Shown piece by piece: positions 36,006 to 44,197 of a stretch of DNA of 64,000 nt. The DNA comes from RGIG2945 sp045540355 (lineage in GTDB: Bacteria > Bacillota > Clostridia > Oscillospirales > Acutalibacteraceae). The translations under genes and the position numbers were made by a program. The stretch is from contig JAZQHB010000097.1 of the NCBI GenBank assembly GCA_045540355.1, positions 1 through 64,000 of the forward strand, in the 5' to 3' direction. The notes under the pieces are model-generated. The model saw nothing but the letters and a program-made list of their open reading frames with translations. It was not told the DNA's origin and searched no databases. Position 1 is the stretch's first letter. Each line of letters starts with the position of its first letter.

Positions 36006-36929
36006 TCAAGACAGAGAACCGTCCCCTGTCTGAGCTTTGAGTGAAATTTCAGTAATATGGAAAATTTCTTCGGTCGGGATTATCTCTTTTCCCGATAAAA
36101 ATTCTTCTAAAAGCTCGGGTGCTTTATCGGGTATTATTTCACATTCACCGTCTTCGTTCATAAGAAGAATTTTTCCGTCTCTTACTTCAAGTATTCCTTT
36201 TGTGCCGACACATCTTACTCTGTCGTCACCGTGAGTCTGTATATTGTTCGGTCGGTAGTAATCTATGTTTGCAGATGCAATTATTCCGTCCTCTAATTCA
36301 AAATTGCATATAGCCGCCATTTCGGGATTTTCACCGACACAGCTTGAGTTTGCTTTTACAATTTTTTTGCCCGTAAAATGTACTATCCAATCAATCGCGT
36401 GTATACCTACCCACGGTATTGTACCGACATAGAGCTTTTTGTCCTTGTACCATTCGGGTCTTACTCCGTAGCGGTAGCTTTTTTGTGCGGTTATCATTTT
36501 TATTTCACCGATTTTACCCTCATGCACCAACTTTGCACCGTGATAAAAAGCAGGGTCAAAACGAAGATAATGCATTGCACAAAAACGGATATTATTGTCC
36601 TTTACCGCAGCCTTTACTTTTTCAAGCTCATCGAGTGTTGCGGCTATCGGTTTTTCCGCGAAGATGTCGATATTTCTGTTTGCGCATTCAATTATAATTT
36701 TACCTGTCAGACCGAATACCGGCGACACAATCGCAAGGTCGGGTTTTACTTCATCGAGCATTTTCTGATAGCTTTCATAAAGCGGTATTTTATTATCAAA
36801 CATACATTTTTGTGCTTCATACCGACTTCCGGGTGCATACCCGCAAAATTCAATGTCTTCTCTTGTTTTCAAGTAATGATACGCCTGAAAAGAATGTCCG
36901 CACGCACCTATAAAACAAACCTTAATCAT
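36006..36929 (-). CDS. Gfo/Idh/MocA family dehydrogenase (first of pair), 3' end overprinted by a palindromic repeat
   Basis: A 307-residue protein. IKVCFIGACGHSFQAYHYLK replaces the usual GxGxxG with GACGHS. FAEKPIAATLDELEKV is the EKP motif, and VGIHAIDWIVHFTG contains the catalytic His. It is shorter than the ~330-390 residues common in the family. Its last eight codons and stop (QTGDGSLS then TGA) are encoded by a 23-bp palindromic element at 36009-36031, so the natural C-terminus may have been replaced. It starts 9 nt after the flavoprotein gene. Confidence 0.85.
   Translation of the reverse strand: MIKVCFIGACGHSFQAYHYLKTREDIEFCGYAPGSRYEAQKCMFDNKIPLYESYQKMLDEVKPDLAIVSPVFGLTGKIIIECANRNIDIFAEKPIAATLDELEKVKAAVKDNNIRFCAMHYLRFDPAFYHGAKLVHEGKIGEIKMITAQKSYRYGVRPEWYKDKKLYVGTIPWVGIHAIDWIVHFTGKKIVKANSSCVGENPEMAAICNFELEDGIIASANIDYYRPNNIQTHGDDRVRCVGTKGILEVRDGKILLMNEDGECEIIPDKAPELLEEFLSGKEIIPTEEIFHITEISLKAQTGDGSLS
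36009..36031. repeat. REP-like palindrome at the 3' end of a coding region
   Basis: AGACAG (36009-36014) and CTGTCT (36026-36031) bracket an 11-nt core AGAACCGTCCC. I recall GGGACGGTTCTCTGTC-type elements as dispersed repeats in Firmicutes, some near IS200-like transposases, but no transposase is in the window. It supplies the final codons of the dehydrogenase gene. Confidence 0.6.
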
Positions 36930-36938
36930 AATTCACCG

Positions 36939-38687
36939 TCAATAAATATTTTTATTTTCTCTGTAAGCTCTCCACACATTTTCAAAAAAATTATCATCGT
37001 TCGGCAGAGGTCTTACAGCTCTTGTTTCGTTGACAAATTCGCTGTCTATTAAATATGTTTCCTGAATTTCTTTCGGTTGATATTTTTCATCAAGCATTGC
37101 CGTCAAAACTGCCGCTTGTGTGATTAAAATATCATAATATTTATAAGCATTTTTGTCAGCGGATTTTTGGAAATTTTCAAGCTCTTTTTTTGTTTCGGCA
37201 AGCAGTTTTTTAATCTCATTTTTATCTCTTACCGCCGCGGCACAATCACTCATTTTTCTTTGGGCATTTTTGATTTTTTCCGTCACATCAATTTTTGTAT
37301 CCGCACAAATGTAATCTGAAATCAATTTTTCAAACTCCGCTTCAGATAAAATTTCACCGCCGTTTTGTGAGATAAACTGTGCTGCTCTAAGTGAGCCGAC
37401 CTGACCCGCATTCAATGCCGAGCCACCGGGTCTGCTGATGCCGTGGGTACCTGCACATTCACCGACTGCAAAAAGATTTTTAACGCTTGTCTGCCACCAC
37501 AAGTCGACCGCGATACCGCCGTTGTTGTGTTGGGCACAGAGTGCAATTTCGAGATATTCTTTTGTAATATCTACACCCTTGGATTTATAAAGTTCAATTG
37601 CCGGAGCATTCATTTTTTCAAGTCGTTCAATCGGTGTACCGAAGGTCGCCTCTGCTTTTTTCAGATAATCATAAGCATCTGCACTCAATTTTTCAAAATT
37701 TATTTTATCAAGTCCGAACGGATTTTTTGTAAAATCAAGATAAACCTTTCTATGCTTTTTTACGCACTCGTTATAGACTGTCATATCAATTTTTGATGAG
37801 CCGTTTTCCGCTTTTTTCACATCAAACGGCCATTGATAGCCTTTTAAAAATACCGTTGATAATGCTTCATATTTATCTTCAAAATAATCCGATAAAAATT
37901 CGTATTCATTGCCGTTTTCATCTATTGACACAAGCCTCGGCAAAACCTGCATATATGTACCCGAAACATTCCAGCGGGGATTGACAGATGCAAGTCCGTA
38001 TTGCCACATTGCGAGGTTCTGTGCCTTTGCACCTGCTTTGAGTGCAAGTCCCGTTGAACCTGAATGACATTCGGGATAAACGCTGTCGGCATAAATCCCT
38101 GCGGGGCCGCCCGTTGCCATTACGATATCACCGCAAATGAAGCCGACATATTCATCATTTTCATCAAGACAAAGGAGTCCGCAAGCTCTGCCGTCTTTTA
38201 AAATTATTTCGGCGGCATATTGTCCGTCAAAAATCTTTATGCCGAGTGCCTGAGCTTTTTTCTCCAAAGCTTCGGTCATAAATTTTGAGGTCAGAGGACC
38301 CGCGGAGGTTGCTCTTTCATAAGGGTCGTGGTCGGTTTTGTAGCCGACGAATTCGCCGTATCTGTTGGTCGGAAATTCTACGCCCGCTTCACAAAGATTT
38401 AAAAAGCATCTTGCAGACAAAGCAGCTTCACACAAAGCATTATCTCCGTCAACCGAACCGCCGTTGAACAAATCGGTTGCCATTTTCCAAACGCTGTCAG
38501 AGGTATCTCCGCCAAGACCTATTTTATAATAAGTCTGCTTATCACTGCCCGTATTTCTCGATGTACCGTAGTTTATATTTTCACTTACCATCGCAACGCT
38601 TTTCCCGAACTGATGAAGTCTGCAAGCCGCATTATAACCTGCCGCACCCGTTCCGATGACAATGCAATCATAGGTATAAAATTTCAT
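36939..38687 (-). CDS. Fumarate-reductase/succinate-dehydrogenase-like flavoprotein
   Basis: A 582-residue FAD_binding_2 protein. YDCIVIGTGAAGYNAACRLH is the FAD site, DIVMATGGPAGIY the second dinucleotide motif, and NLFAVGECAGTHGISRPGGS the C-terminal FAD contact. A helical C-terminal domain (~460-582) follows, as in aspartate oxidase/fumarate reductase flavoproteins. No cytochrome, Fe-S subunit or heme motif is adjacent, so a soluble enzyme reducing or oxidising a C=C bond is likely. Its ATG overlaps the SDR stop (TAATG), with AGGAGA inside the SDR 3' end. Confidence 0.85.
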   Translation of the reverse strand: MKFYTYDCIVIGTGAAGYNAACRLHQFGKSVAMVSENINYGTSRNTGSDKQTYYKIGLGGDTSDSVWKMATDLFNGGSVDGDNALCEAALSARCFLNLCEAGVEFPTNRYGEFVGYKTDHDPYERATSAGPLTSKFMTEALEKKAQALGIKIFDGQYAAEIILKDGRACGLLCLDENDEYVGFICGDIVMATGGPAGIYADSVYPECHSGSTGLALKAGAKAQNLAMWQYGLASVNPRWNVSGTYMQVLPRLVSIDENGNEYEFLSDYFEDKYEALSTVFLKGYQWPFDVKKAENGSSKIDMTVYNECVKKHRKVYLDFTKNPFGLDKINFEKLSADAYDYLKKAEATFGTPIERLEKMNAPAIELYKSKGVDITKEYLEIALCAQHNNGGIAVDLWWQTSVKNLFAVGECAGTHGISRPGGSALNAGQVGSLRAAQFISQNGGEILSEAEFEKLISDYICADTKIDVTEKIKNAQRKMSDCAAAVRDKNEIKKLLAETKKELENFQKSADKNAYKYYDILITQAAVLTAMLDEKYQPKEIQETYLIDSEFVNETRAVRPLPNDDNFFENVWRAYRENKNIY

Positions 38688-39397
38688 TATAATCTCCTTA
38701 TGTGGAAGCCGCCGTCAACATCTATTGACTGCCCTGTCACATAGGGCAATGCACCCGAACAAAGTGCAAATACCGCATCAGCAATATCCTCGGGTCTGCC
38801 CCATCTTTTTATCGGAAGAAGTCCGTCTTCAATCAGGTTGTCATACTTTTCCTGAACTGTTGATGTCATATCGGTCGCGATAATTCCCGGTCGGACCTCG
38901 TTTACAACAATACCGTATTCCGCCAATCTGTCTGCAAAAAGCTTTGTCACCATTGAAAGACCTGCTTTTGAGATGCAGTATTCACCACGGTTTACGGAGC
39001 TTGTGTAAGCTGACAATGATGAAATATTGCAGATATATCCTCTTTTGTTTTCCTTCATTTTATTGGCGACAAGCTGAGTTAAAAAGAAAGTACCTTTTAA
39101 GTTTATATCCATAACATAGTCATAGCTTTCTTCCGTCATCTCGAGTATGTCATTTCTCTCTTTCGGTGCAACTCCCGCAACATTTACGAGTACATCAATT
39201 TTTTCGGGAGCGTTTATCAAATTTTCTCTGTCATCGGCATTTGAAATGTCACCCGAAATATATTTAAAATTTTTATTTTCAAACGGAGAAGCTTCTCTTC
39301 TGCTCATACCGTAAACTAAATATCCCGCATCAAGAAATTTTTTAACAACCGAGAGACCTATGCCTGATGCCGCACCTGTTACAACCGCAGTTTTCAT
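38687..39397 (-). CDS. Short-chain dehydrogenase/reductase (SDR)
   Basis: A 236-residue classical SDR. TGAASGIG is the cofactor motif, NVAGVA the structural NxAG, and NISSLSAY with YCISKAG form the catalytic Ser/Tyr/Lys set. GRPEDIADAV and the C-terminal VTGQSIDVDGG are typical. It oxidises or reduces a hydroxyl/ketone on an unknown small molecule. ATG 39397 shares bases with the preceding TAA, with GGAGG upstream. Confidence 0.93.
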   Translation of the reverse strand: MKTAVVTGAASGIGLSVVKKFLDAGYLVYGMSRREASPFENKNFKYISGDISNADDRENLINAPEKIDVLVNVAGVAPKERNDILEMTEESYDYVMDINLKGTFFLTQLVANKMKENKRGYICNISSLSAYTSSVNRGEYCISKAGLSMVTKLFADRLAEYGIVVNEVRPGIIATDMTSTVQEKYDNLIEDGLLPIKRWGRPEDIADAVFALCSGALPYVTGQSIDVDGGFHIRRL

Positions 39398-40719
39398 TAG
39401 TTTTTTCCTCCGCATAAATTTTTGTAAATCGGCAAATACACATCTTTATCCCTGATTACGCAACCGGGTGTACCTCCGGGTTTTCTCATTATTTCCGTAC
39501 ACTTTGAACAGCAAATGCAGATTTTGTTTTTATCAAGTCCGCCCGATAAAATATCCTTTGCAAAATCGGGATACGCAAAAATCATTCTGCCAAAGCCCGC
39601 AAAATCGAAACCGTTTTCCTTTATGTATGCCGCCGCAACATTGGGTGATGCAACACCCAAAAATGACAGTGCGGAACAAATAATCTTCATTTCGGGAACT
39701 GCCTTTTTAAGCTTTGCAATGCCGTTCAACATTCTTGAAACGCCCTGAAGCGGATGCTCGGGAGCTTCATATCCTCCCATTGCAAAAGGTCTGTTTACGT
39801 GAGGATTGAAGTAGGGGTTTCCCATTGTGATATTGAGTAGTTTCATGCCTGATTTATATAATTCTTTTATCAGCCATTCGGGCTCGGTTGAATCAAATTC
39901 AAGACCGCCGTCTTTACTTACACCGAAGCCGTAGGGATATTCAAAGCCGTCGTAGACATTGAGTCTTGAGCTTACCAAAAAATCATCGGAAGTGACTTCA
40001 ATCGCACCCCTTACCGCTTCTCTTAAAAGTCTTGTTCGGTTTTCGAGTGAACCGCCGTATCGACCTTCACGGTTAAAAGCTGATAATAATTCAGAATTCA
40101 GATAACGGTGACAGCACTTGATGTCAACTCCGTCAAAGCCTGCTTTTTCTGCGAGTTCTGCACCGTGAATGAGTGCATCTTTTACTGAATCTATGTATTC
40201 ATCGCTGACAATTCTGTCTGTTGAAATGGGATTATCTTTTTCAAAAATCGGATTGTTATATGCTATTAAGGGTGCAGGTTTTCCCTCGGGCTTTGAGTAT
40301 CTGCCCGAGTGTGTTGCCTGCATTATAACCGTCGGCTCGCAGCCGTTTGTTTTCATTGCGGTTTCTTTTATTTCTTCGACCTGTTTTTTGAAGTCGTCAA
40401 GATTTTTTTCGTCAATATACAGCTGCCTCGGATTTGCTCTGCCCTCTTTCATTACTGCAGTTGCTTCAAACCAGATAAGACCTGCACCGCCTTTAGCAAA
40501 GCGGTCATAGCGTCTTTTGGTAAGCTCGTCGGGTGAACCGTCAAAAGTTCCGTCGCAGCCCTCCATTGCCTGACAAACAAGTCGGTTGGGAATTTTTTTA
40601 CCCGCAATTTCAAGCTCTTTTGAGAGAATTGAAATATCCTCGGAATAGAGCAAGTTTGTATTTAATTTTTCATTTTGTTCTTTAAAATCCTGATAGTTCA
40701 GATATACCTTACCTGTCAC
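39397..40719 (-). CDS. OYE-type NADH:flavin oxidoreductase with C-terminal Fe-S motif
   Basis: About 440 residues, corresponding to the FMN-binding TIM barrel of the 2,4-dienoyl-CoA reductase/BaiCD/Old Yellow Enzyme group: MQATHSGRYSKP, GFDGVDIKCCHRYLNSELL and NRTRLLREAV. The C-terminus has a CICCSKC...C cluster expected to bind one [4Fe-4S]. The extra FAD/NAD domain of the ~650-residue relatives is absent, so another protein, perhaps the flavoprotein two genes down, may supply electrons. GTG at 40719 is chosen because GGAG lies 9 nt upstream. Confidence 0.85.
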   Translation of the reverse strand: MTGKVYLNYQDFKEQNEKLNTNLLYSEDISILSKELEIAGKKIPNRLVCQAMEGCDGTFDGSPDELTKRRYDRFAKGGAGLIWFEATAVMKEGRANPRQLYIDEKNLDDFKKQVEEIKETAMKTNGCEPTVIMQATHSGRYSKPEGKPAPLIAYNNPIFEKDNPISTDRIVSDEYIDSVKDALIHGAELAEKAGFDGVDIKCCHRYLNSELLSAFNREGRYGGSLENRTRLLREAVRGAIEVTSDDFLVSSRLNVYDGFEYPYGFGVSKDGGLEFDSTEPEWLIKELYKSGMKLLNITMGNPYFNPHVNRPFAMGGYEAPEHPLQGVSRMLNGIAKLKKAVPEMKIICSALSFLGVASPNVAAAYIKENGFDFAGFGRMIFAYPDFAKDILSGGLDKNKICICCSKCTEIMRKPGGTPGCVIRDKDVYLPIYKNLCGGKN

Positions 40720-40783
40720 AATACTCAACTCCACATAATTTTGTAAAAAATAAGTTCAAGCCTTACATGCACCGCCGGTTCTG

Positions 40784-41479
40784 TCATTTTCCGTTTTGTC
40801 CGTAGTAGGCATTTTTGCCGTGTTTGCGTAGATAGTGTTTGTTGAGCAAATCCTGCTGCATAGGTCTTGAGTTTGGATTAAGTGCTTCCGTCTGAAGTGC
40901 CATAAATGCCAATTCCTCAAGCACTACTGCGTTGTGGACTGCGTTTTCGGGGTCTGTTCCCCATGTGAACGGACCGTGGGAGTGTACCAACACCGCAGGA
41001 ATATCATCTGCCGCTTTATCCCTGAATGTTTCTGCGATAACATTACCCGTTTCAAGCTCATATTCTCCGTTGATTTCTTCGGTTGTCATTTTTCGGGTGC
41101 AAGGAATTTCTCCGTAAAAATAATCTGCGTGGGTCGTGCCGTATGCAGGTATACTTCTTCCTGCCTGTGCCCATGAGGTTGCCCATTTTGAGTGTGTATG
41201 AACAATGCCCCCGATATTCGGAAATTCTTTATATAATGCGATATGAGTAGGTGTATCTGATGAAGGGTTGTATCTGCCCTCCACCACATTTGAATTCATA
41301 TCAACAACAACCATATCTTCAGCGGTCATATTGTCATACTCAACACCGCTCGGTTTGATAACAATAAGACCTTTTTCTCTGTCAATTCCCGAAACATTAC
41401 CCCATGTAAATGTAACAAGTCCGTACTTCGGAAGTTGAAGATTGGCTTTTAAAACTTTTTCTTTCAGAGCTTCTAACAT
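40784..41479 (-). CDS. araD: L-ribulose-5-phosphate 4-epimerase
   Basis: A 231-residue class II aldolase-fold enzyme that converts L-ribulose-5-P to D-xylulose-5-P. Zinc-binding histidines are seen in GGIVHTHSKWATSWAQ and VLVHSHGPFTWG. GNVSGIDREKG and KPSGVEYDNM bind the phosphate. DKAADDIPAVLVHSHGPF is characteristic of AraD/SgbE/UlaF rather than fuculose aldolase. It lies 11 nt after araA, which supports the arabinose assignment. Confidence 0.93.
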   Translation of the reverse strand: MLEALKEKVLKANLQLPKYGLVTFTWGNVSGIDREKGLIVIKPSGVEYDNMTAEDMVVVDMNSNVVEGRYNPSSDTPTHIALYKEFPNIGGIVHTHSKWATSWAQAGRSIPAYGTTHADYFYGEIPCTRKMTTEEINGEYELETGNVIAETFRDKAADDIPAVLVHSHGPFTWGTDPENAVHNAVVLEELAFMALQTEALNPNSRPMQQDLLNKHYLRKHGKNAYYGQNGK

Positions 41480-41490
41480 CTTCCCTCACC

Positions 41491-42963
41491 TCATTTTAAT
41501 TTCCACGCAAGGTCATTGAGAAATAATTCTTTTTCTAAGCTGTCAACTGTTGTATCCTTGGTTATGTGGACAAATTCTATATCCATCATTCTTGCCCAAT
41601 CCTTCATCTGCTCTGCCGTAACATCATAAGAAAGAACTGTATGATGTGCACCGCCTGCGGTAATCCAGCACTCAACACCGTCGGTAAGATTCGGCATTGC
41701 CTGCCACATAACTCTTGCGACCGGTAAATTCGGCATTGTCATAATCGGCTTTACACAAACGATATCCTGACAGATAAGTCTTAATCTTCCGCCCATGTCG
41801 ACAAGCGACACAACTATTGCATCTCCTGCTTTACCCTCAAAAACAAGTCGTGCAGGGTCTTTTTCATTCATTCCTATTCCCAGATGATGTGTTTCTATTT
41901 TCGGCTTCTTGTCCGTTGCGGCAAGGCTGGGGCAAACTTCAAGCATGTGTGCTCCGAGAGAATACTCCTCGCCCTCGGCTAAATGATATGTATAATCCTC
42001 CATAAACGCAGATGCACCGTTACCGTTTTCACCCATAGCTTTCATTATTGCGGTCAGTGCAGAAACTTTCCAGTCGCCCTCACCGCCGTAGCCGTAGCCT
42101 TGTGCCATCAAATGCTGTGATGCAAGTCCCGGTAACTGCTCCATTCCGTAAAGGTCCTGGAATGTGTTTGAAAATGCCTTGCAGCCGTTTGCATCCATCA
42201 TTTTCTTTATAGCGATTTCTTCCTTTGCCTGATAGCGGATTGCGTCAAGATTGTCGGTATTTACTTCATATTTCGTTGTGTAAATCTGCATAAGTGCATC
42301 AATTTCAGCCTCCGTTACGGCTTCCATTTCCTTGACCAAATCACCGACAGCCCATGTGTTAACCTGCCAACCTAATTTGGTCTGAACTTCAACCTTATCG
42401 CCCTCGGTTACTGCAACTTCACGCATATTATCACCGAATCGCATAACTTTCATATCCTTAGAAACCGCAACACCTACTGCAGCTTTCATCCAATCTGCTA
42501 TACGCTTCTGAGGTTTTTCGTCTTTCCAATAGCCTGCTATTACCTTTCTCGGCATACGCAGACGAGCAGCGATAAATCCGTGCTCACGGTCACCGTGTGC
42601 CGCCTGATTAAGATTCATGAAATCCATATCAATATCTTCATCGGGAATTTCTCTGTTATACTGTGTTGCAAAATGGCAGTACGGCTTTTGCAGATTTGCA
42701 AGTCCGTTTATCCACATTTTTGACGGGCTGAAGGTATGACACCATGTAATAATTCCTGCACAGCTGTCATCAAAATTTGCCTCTTTTACGATATCGGTAA
42801 TTTCCTTGTTGGTCTTTGCCGTGACTTTATAAATCAAAGGATAAGGCAGACAATCGGATAGTACCTCCGCCATCTCCTTAGCTCGCTTTTCAACTGTTTC
42901 CAAAACCTCGGGACCGTATAAAAACTGTGAGCCTACCACAAACCAAAAATTGTATTTCATCAT
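41491..42963 (-). CDS. araA: L-arabinose isomerase
   Basis: A 490-residue protein of standard AraA length, converting L-arabinose to L-ribulose in the cytoplasm with Mn2+. WFVVGSQFLYGPEVLETVE, TWCHTFSPSKMWI and HFATQYNREIP are strongly conserved AraA segments. Two ATGs (42963, 42960) fit the AGGAGG upstream. The kinase AraB that should link this enzyme to AraD is not in the window. Confidence 0.96.
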   Translation of the reverse strand: MMKYNFWFVVGSQFLYGPEVLETVEKRAKEMAEVLSDCLPYPLIYKVTAKTNKEITDIVKEANFDDSCAGIITWCHTFSPSKMWINGLANLQKPYCHFATQYNREIPDEDIDMDFMNLNQAAHGDREHGFIAARLRMPRKVIAGYWKDEKPQKRIADWMKAAVGVAVSKDMKVMRFGDNMREVAVTEGDKVEVQTKLGWQVNTWAVGDLVKEMEAVTEAEIDALMQIYTTKYEVNTDNLDAIRYQAKEEIAIKKMMDANGCKAFSNTFQDLYGMEQLPGLASQHLMAQGYGYGGEGDWKVSALTAIMKAMGENGNGASAFMEDYTYHLAEGEEYSLGAHMLEVCPSLAATDKKPKIETHHLGIGMNEKDPARLVFEGKAGDAIVVSLVDMGGRLRLICQDIVCVKPIMTMPNLPVARVMWQAMPNLTDGVECWITAGGAHHTVLSYDVTAEQMKDWARMMDIEFVHITKDTTVDSLEKELFLNDLAWKLK

Positions 42964-43002
42964 TTTTCCTCCTGAAACAGTAAATCAATATTTAACACAT
43001 AA

Positions 43003-44181
43003 TTAAAACTTGGTGAACCGTCCTGCAATTTTATTTGCAATTTTATATATCGGTGTTTCCAATTCTTTCTTTGCATTTTTGAGTTCTTTCCTTATCTCTA
43101 TCCCCTGCGGACAATGCTTTTCACACTTGCCGCAATCAACACAGTTTGAAGCTGATGTTGAATTTTTTCTTAAAGTTGTGCACATAAAATATTCCACAAG
43201 TGCCCAGAATTTATTTTCGGAATAGCGTCTGTTATATGCCGCAAAAATTCCCGGTATGTCAACACTTTTCGGACACGGCATACAGTAACCGCAACCCGTG
43301 CAACCGACTTTCATCTTTGAGTTGATTGCATTTACAACATCTTTGAGCATCTTTTCATCTGCTTCGGTCAATTCGCCGATTTGTGTTTCAGATGCGGTTT
43401 TTATATTGTCATTTACCATTTCAATTGAGTTCATTCCCGACAATACAACCGACACCTCCGGCTGATTGAAAAGCCACTTGAATGCCCATTGTGCAGGTGT
43501 ATATTTCTTCTCGTGTTTTTCAAAAATTCTCTTTGCTTCATCAGGCAGTCTGTTGACTAATTTACCGCCGCGTAACGGCTCCATAATCACAACAGGCACA
43601 CCTTTTTTATGTGCGTGATAAAGACCCTTTCTGCCCGCCTGGGAATTTTCGTCCATATAGTTATACTGTATCTGGCAGAAATCCCAGTCATAAGCATCAA
43701 TTAAATTGCAGAACATTTCGGAATTTCCGTGATACGAAAAGCCAATCTGTTTTATCTGTCCGCTTTCCTTTTTCTCTTTTATCCAATCAAGTATACCAAG
43801 CTCAATCAGACGGTTCCATGTGTCGGTGTCTGTGAGCATGTGCATAAGATAATAATCGACATAACCGGTACGCAACCGTTTTAATTCTTCGTTGAAAATT
43901 TTGTCGAGAGCTTCTTTATTTTTTATAAGATAATGCGGTAATTTTGTTGCAATGTAAACTTTATCACGGACATTATTTTTTTCTAAAATTTCTCCGAGTG
44001 CCGCTTCGCTTCCCGGGTAGATGTATGCGGTGTCAAAATAATTTACTCCGCTGTTGATGGCACACATTATCTGTGCTTCGGTTGCTTTCATATCAGTTGC
44101 ACCGAGATTTCTCGGGAAACGCATACAGCCGTAGCCCAAAAGGGACAATTCGTTACCGTATTTATCTGTTCTGTAAATCAT
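43003..44181 (-). CDS. Aldo/keto reductase with two C-terminal [4Fe-4S]-type motifs
   Basis: A 392-residue protein. The N-terminal barrel has the AKR tetrad: Asp and Tyr in NYFDTAYIYPGSE, Lys in YIATKLPHYL, His in GFSYHG. The C-terminus carries CTGCGYCMPCP and CVDCGKCEKHCPQG, two ferredoxin-like clusters. This architecture is common in anaerobes and suggests electron exchange with ferredoxin. ATG 44181 with AAAGG upstream; the longer frame up to 44415 would overlap the ceramidase-like gene and has no homology features. Confidence 0.88.
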   Translation of the reverse strand: MIYRTDKYGNELSLLGYGCMRFPRNLGATDMKATEAQIMCAINSGVNYFDTAYIYPGSEAALGEILEKNNVRDKVYIATKLPHYLIKNKEALDKIFNEELKRLRTGYVDYYLMHMLTDTDTWNRLIELGILDWIKEKKESGQIKQIGFSYHGNSEMFCNLIDAYDWDFCQIQYNYMDENSQAGRKGLYHAHKKGVPVVIMEPLRGGKLVNRLPDEAKRIFEKHEKKYTPAQWAFKWLFNQPEVSVVLSGMNSIEMVNDNIKTASETQIGELTEADEKMLKDVVNAINSKMKVGCTGCGYCMPCPKSVDIPGIFAAYNRRYSENKFWALVEYFMCTTLRKNSTSASNCVDCGKCEKHCPQGIEIRKELKNAKKELETPIYKIANKIAGRFTKF

Positions 44182-44197
44182 GTTGATGCCTTTCAAT

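Noticed and set aside
33721..36929. 2,7-anhydro-sialic acid pathway
   Set aside because: No nanA, nanE, nanK, nagA, nagB or transporter, and the sialidase-like protein is not exported.
36378..37052. Plus-strand frame of 224 codons
   Set aside because: It is antisense to a well-supported dehydrogenase and a flavoprotein gene, spans both, and encodes a Cys/Tyr/Phe-rich sequence without motifs or ribosome site.
36939..40719. Complete equol or bile-acid 7-dehydroxylation pathway
   Set aside because: OYE, SDR and flavoprotein classes match, but the OYE lacks the long C-terminal domain of known daidzein/BaiCD-type reductases and the operon carries sugar genes; kept only as an analogy.
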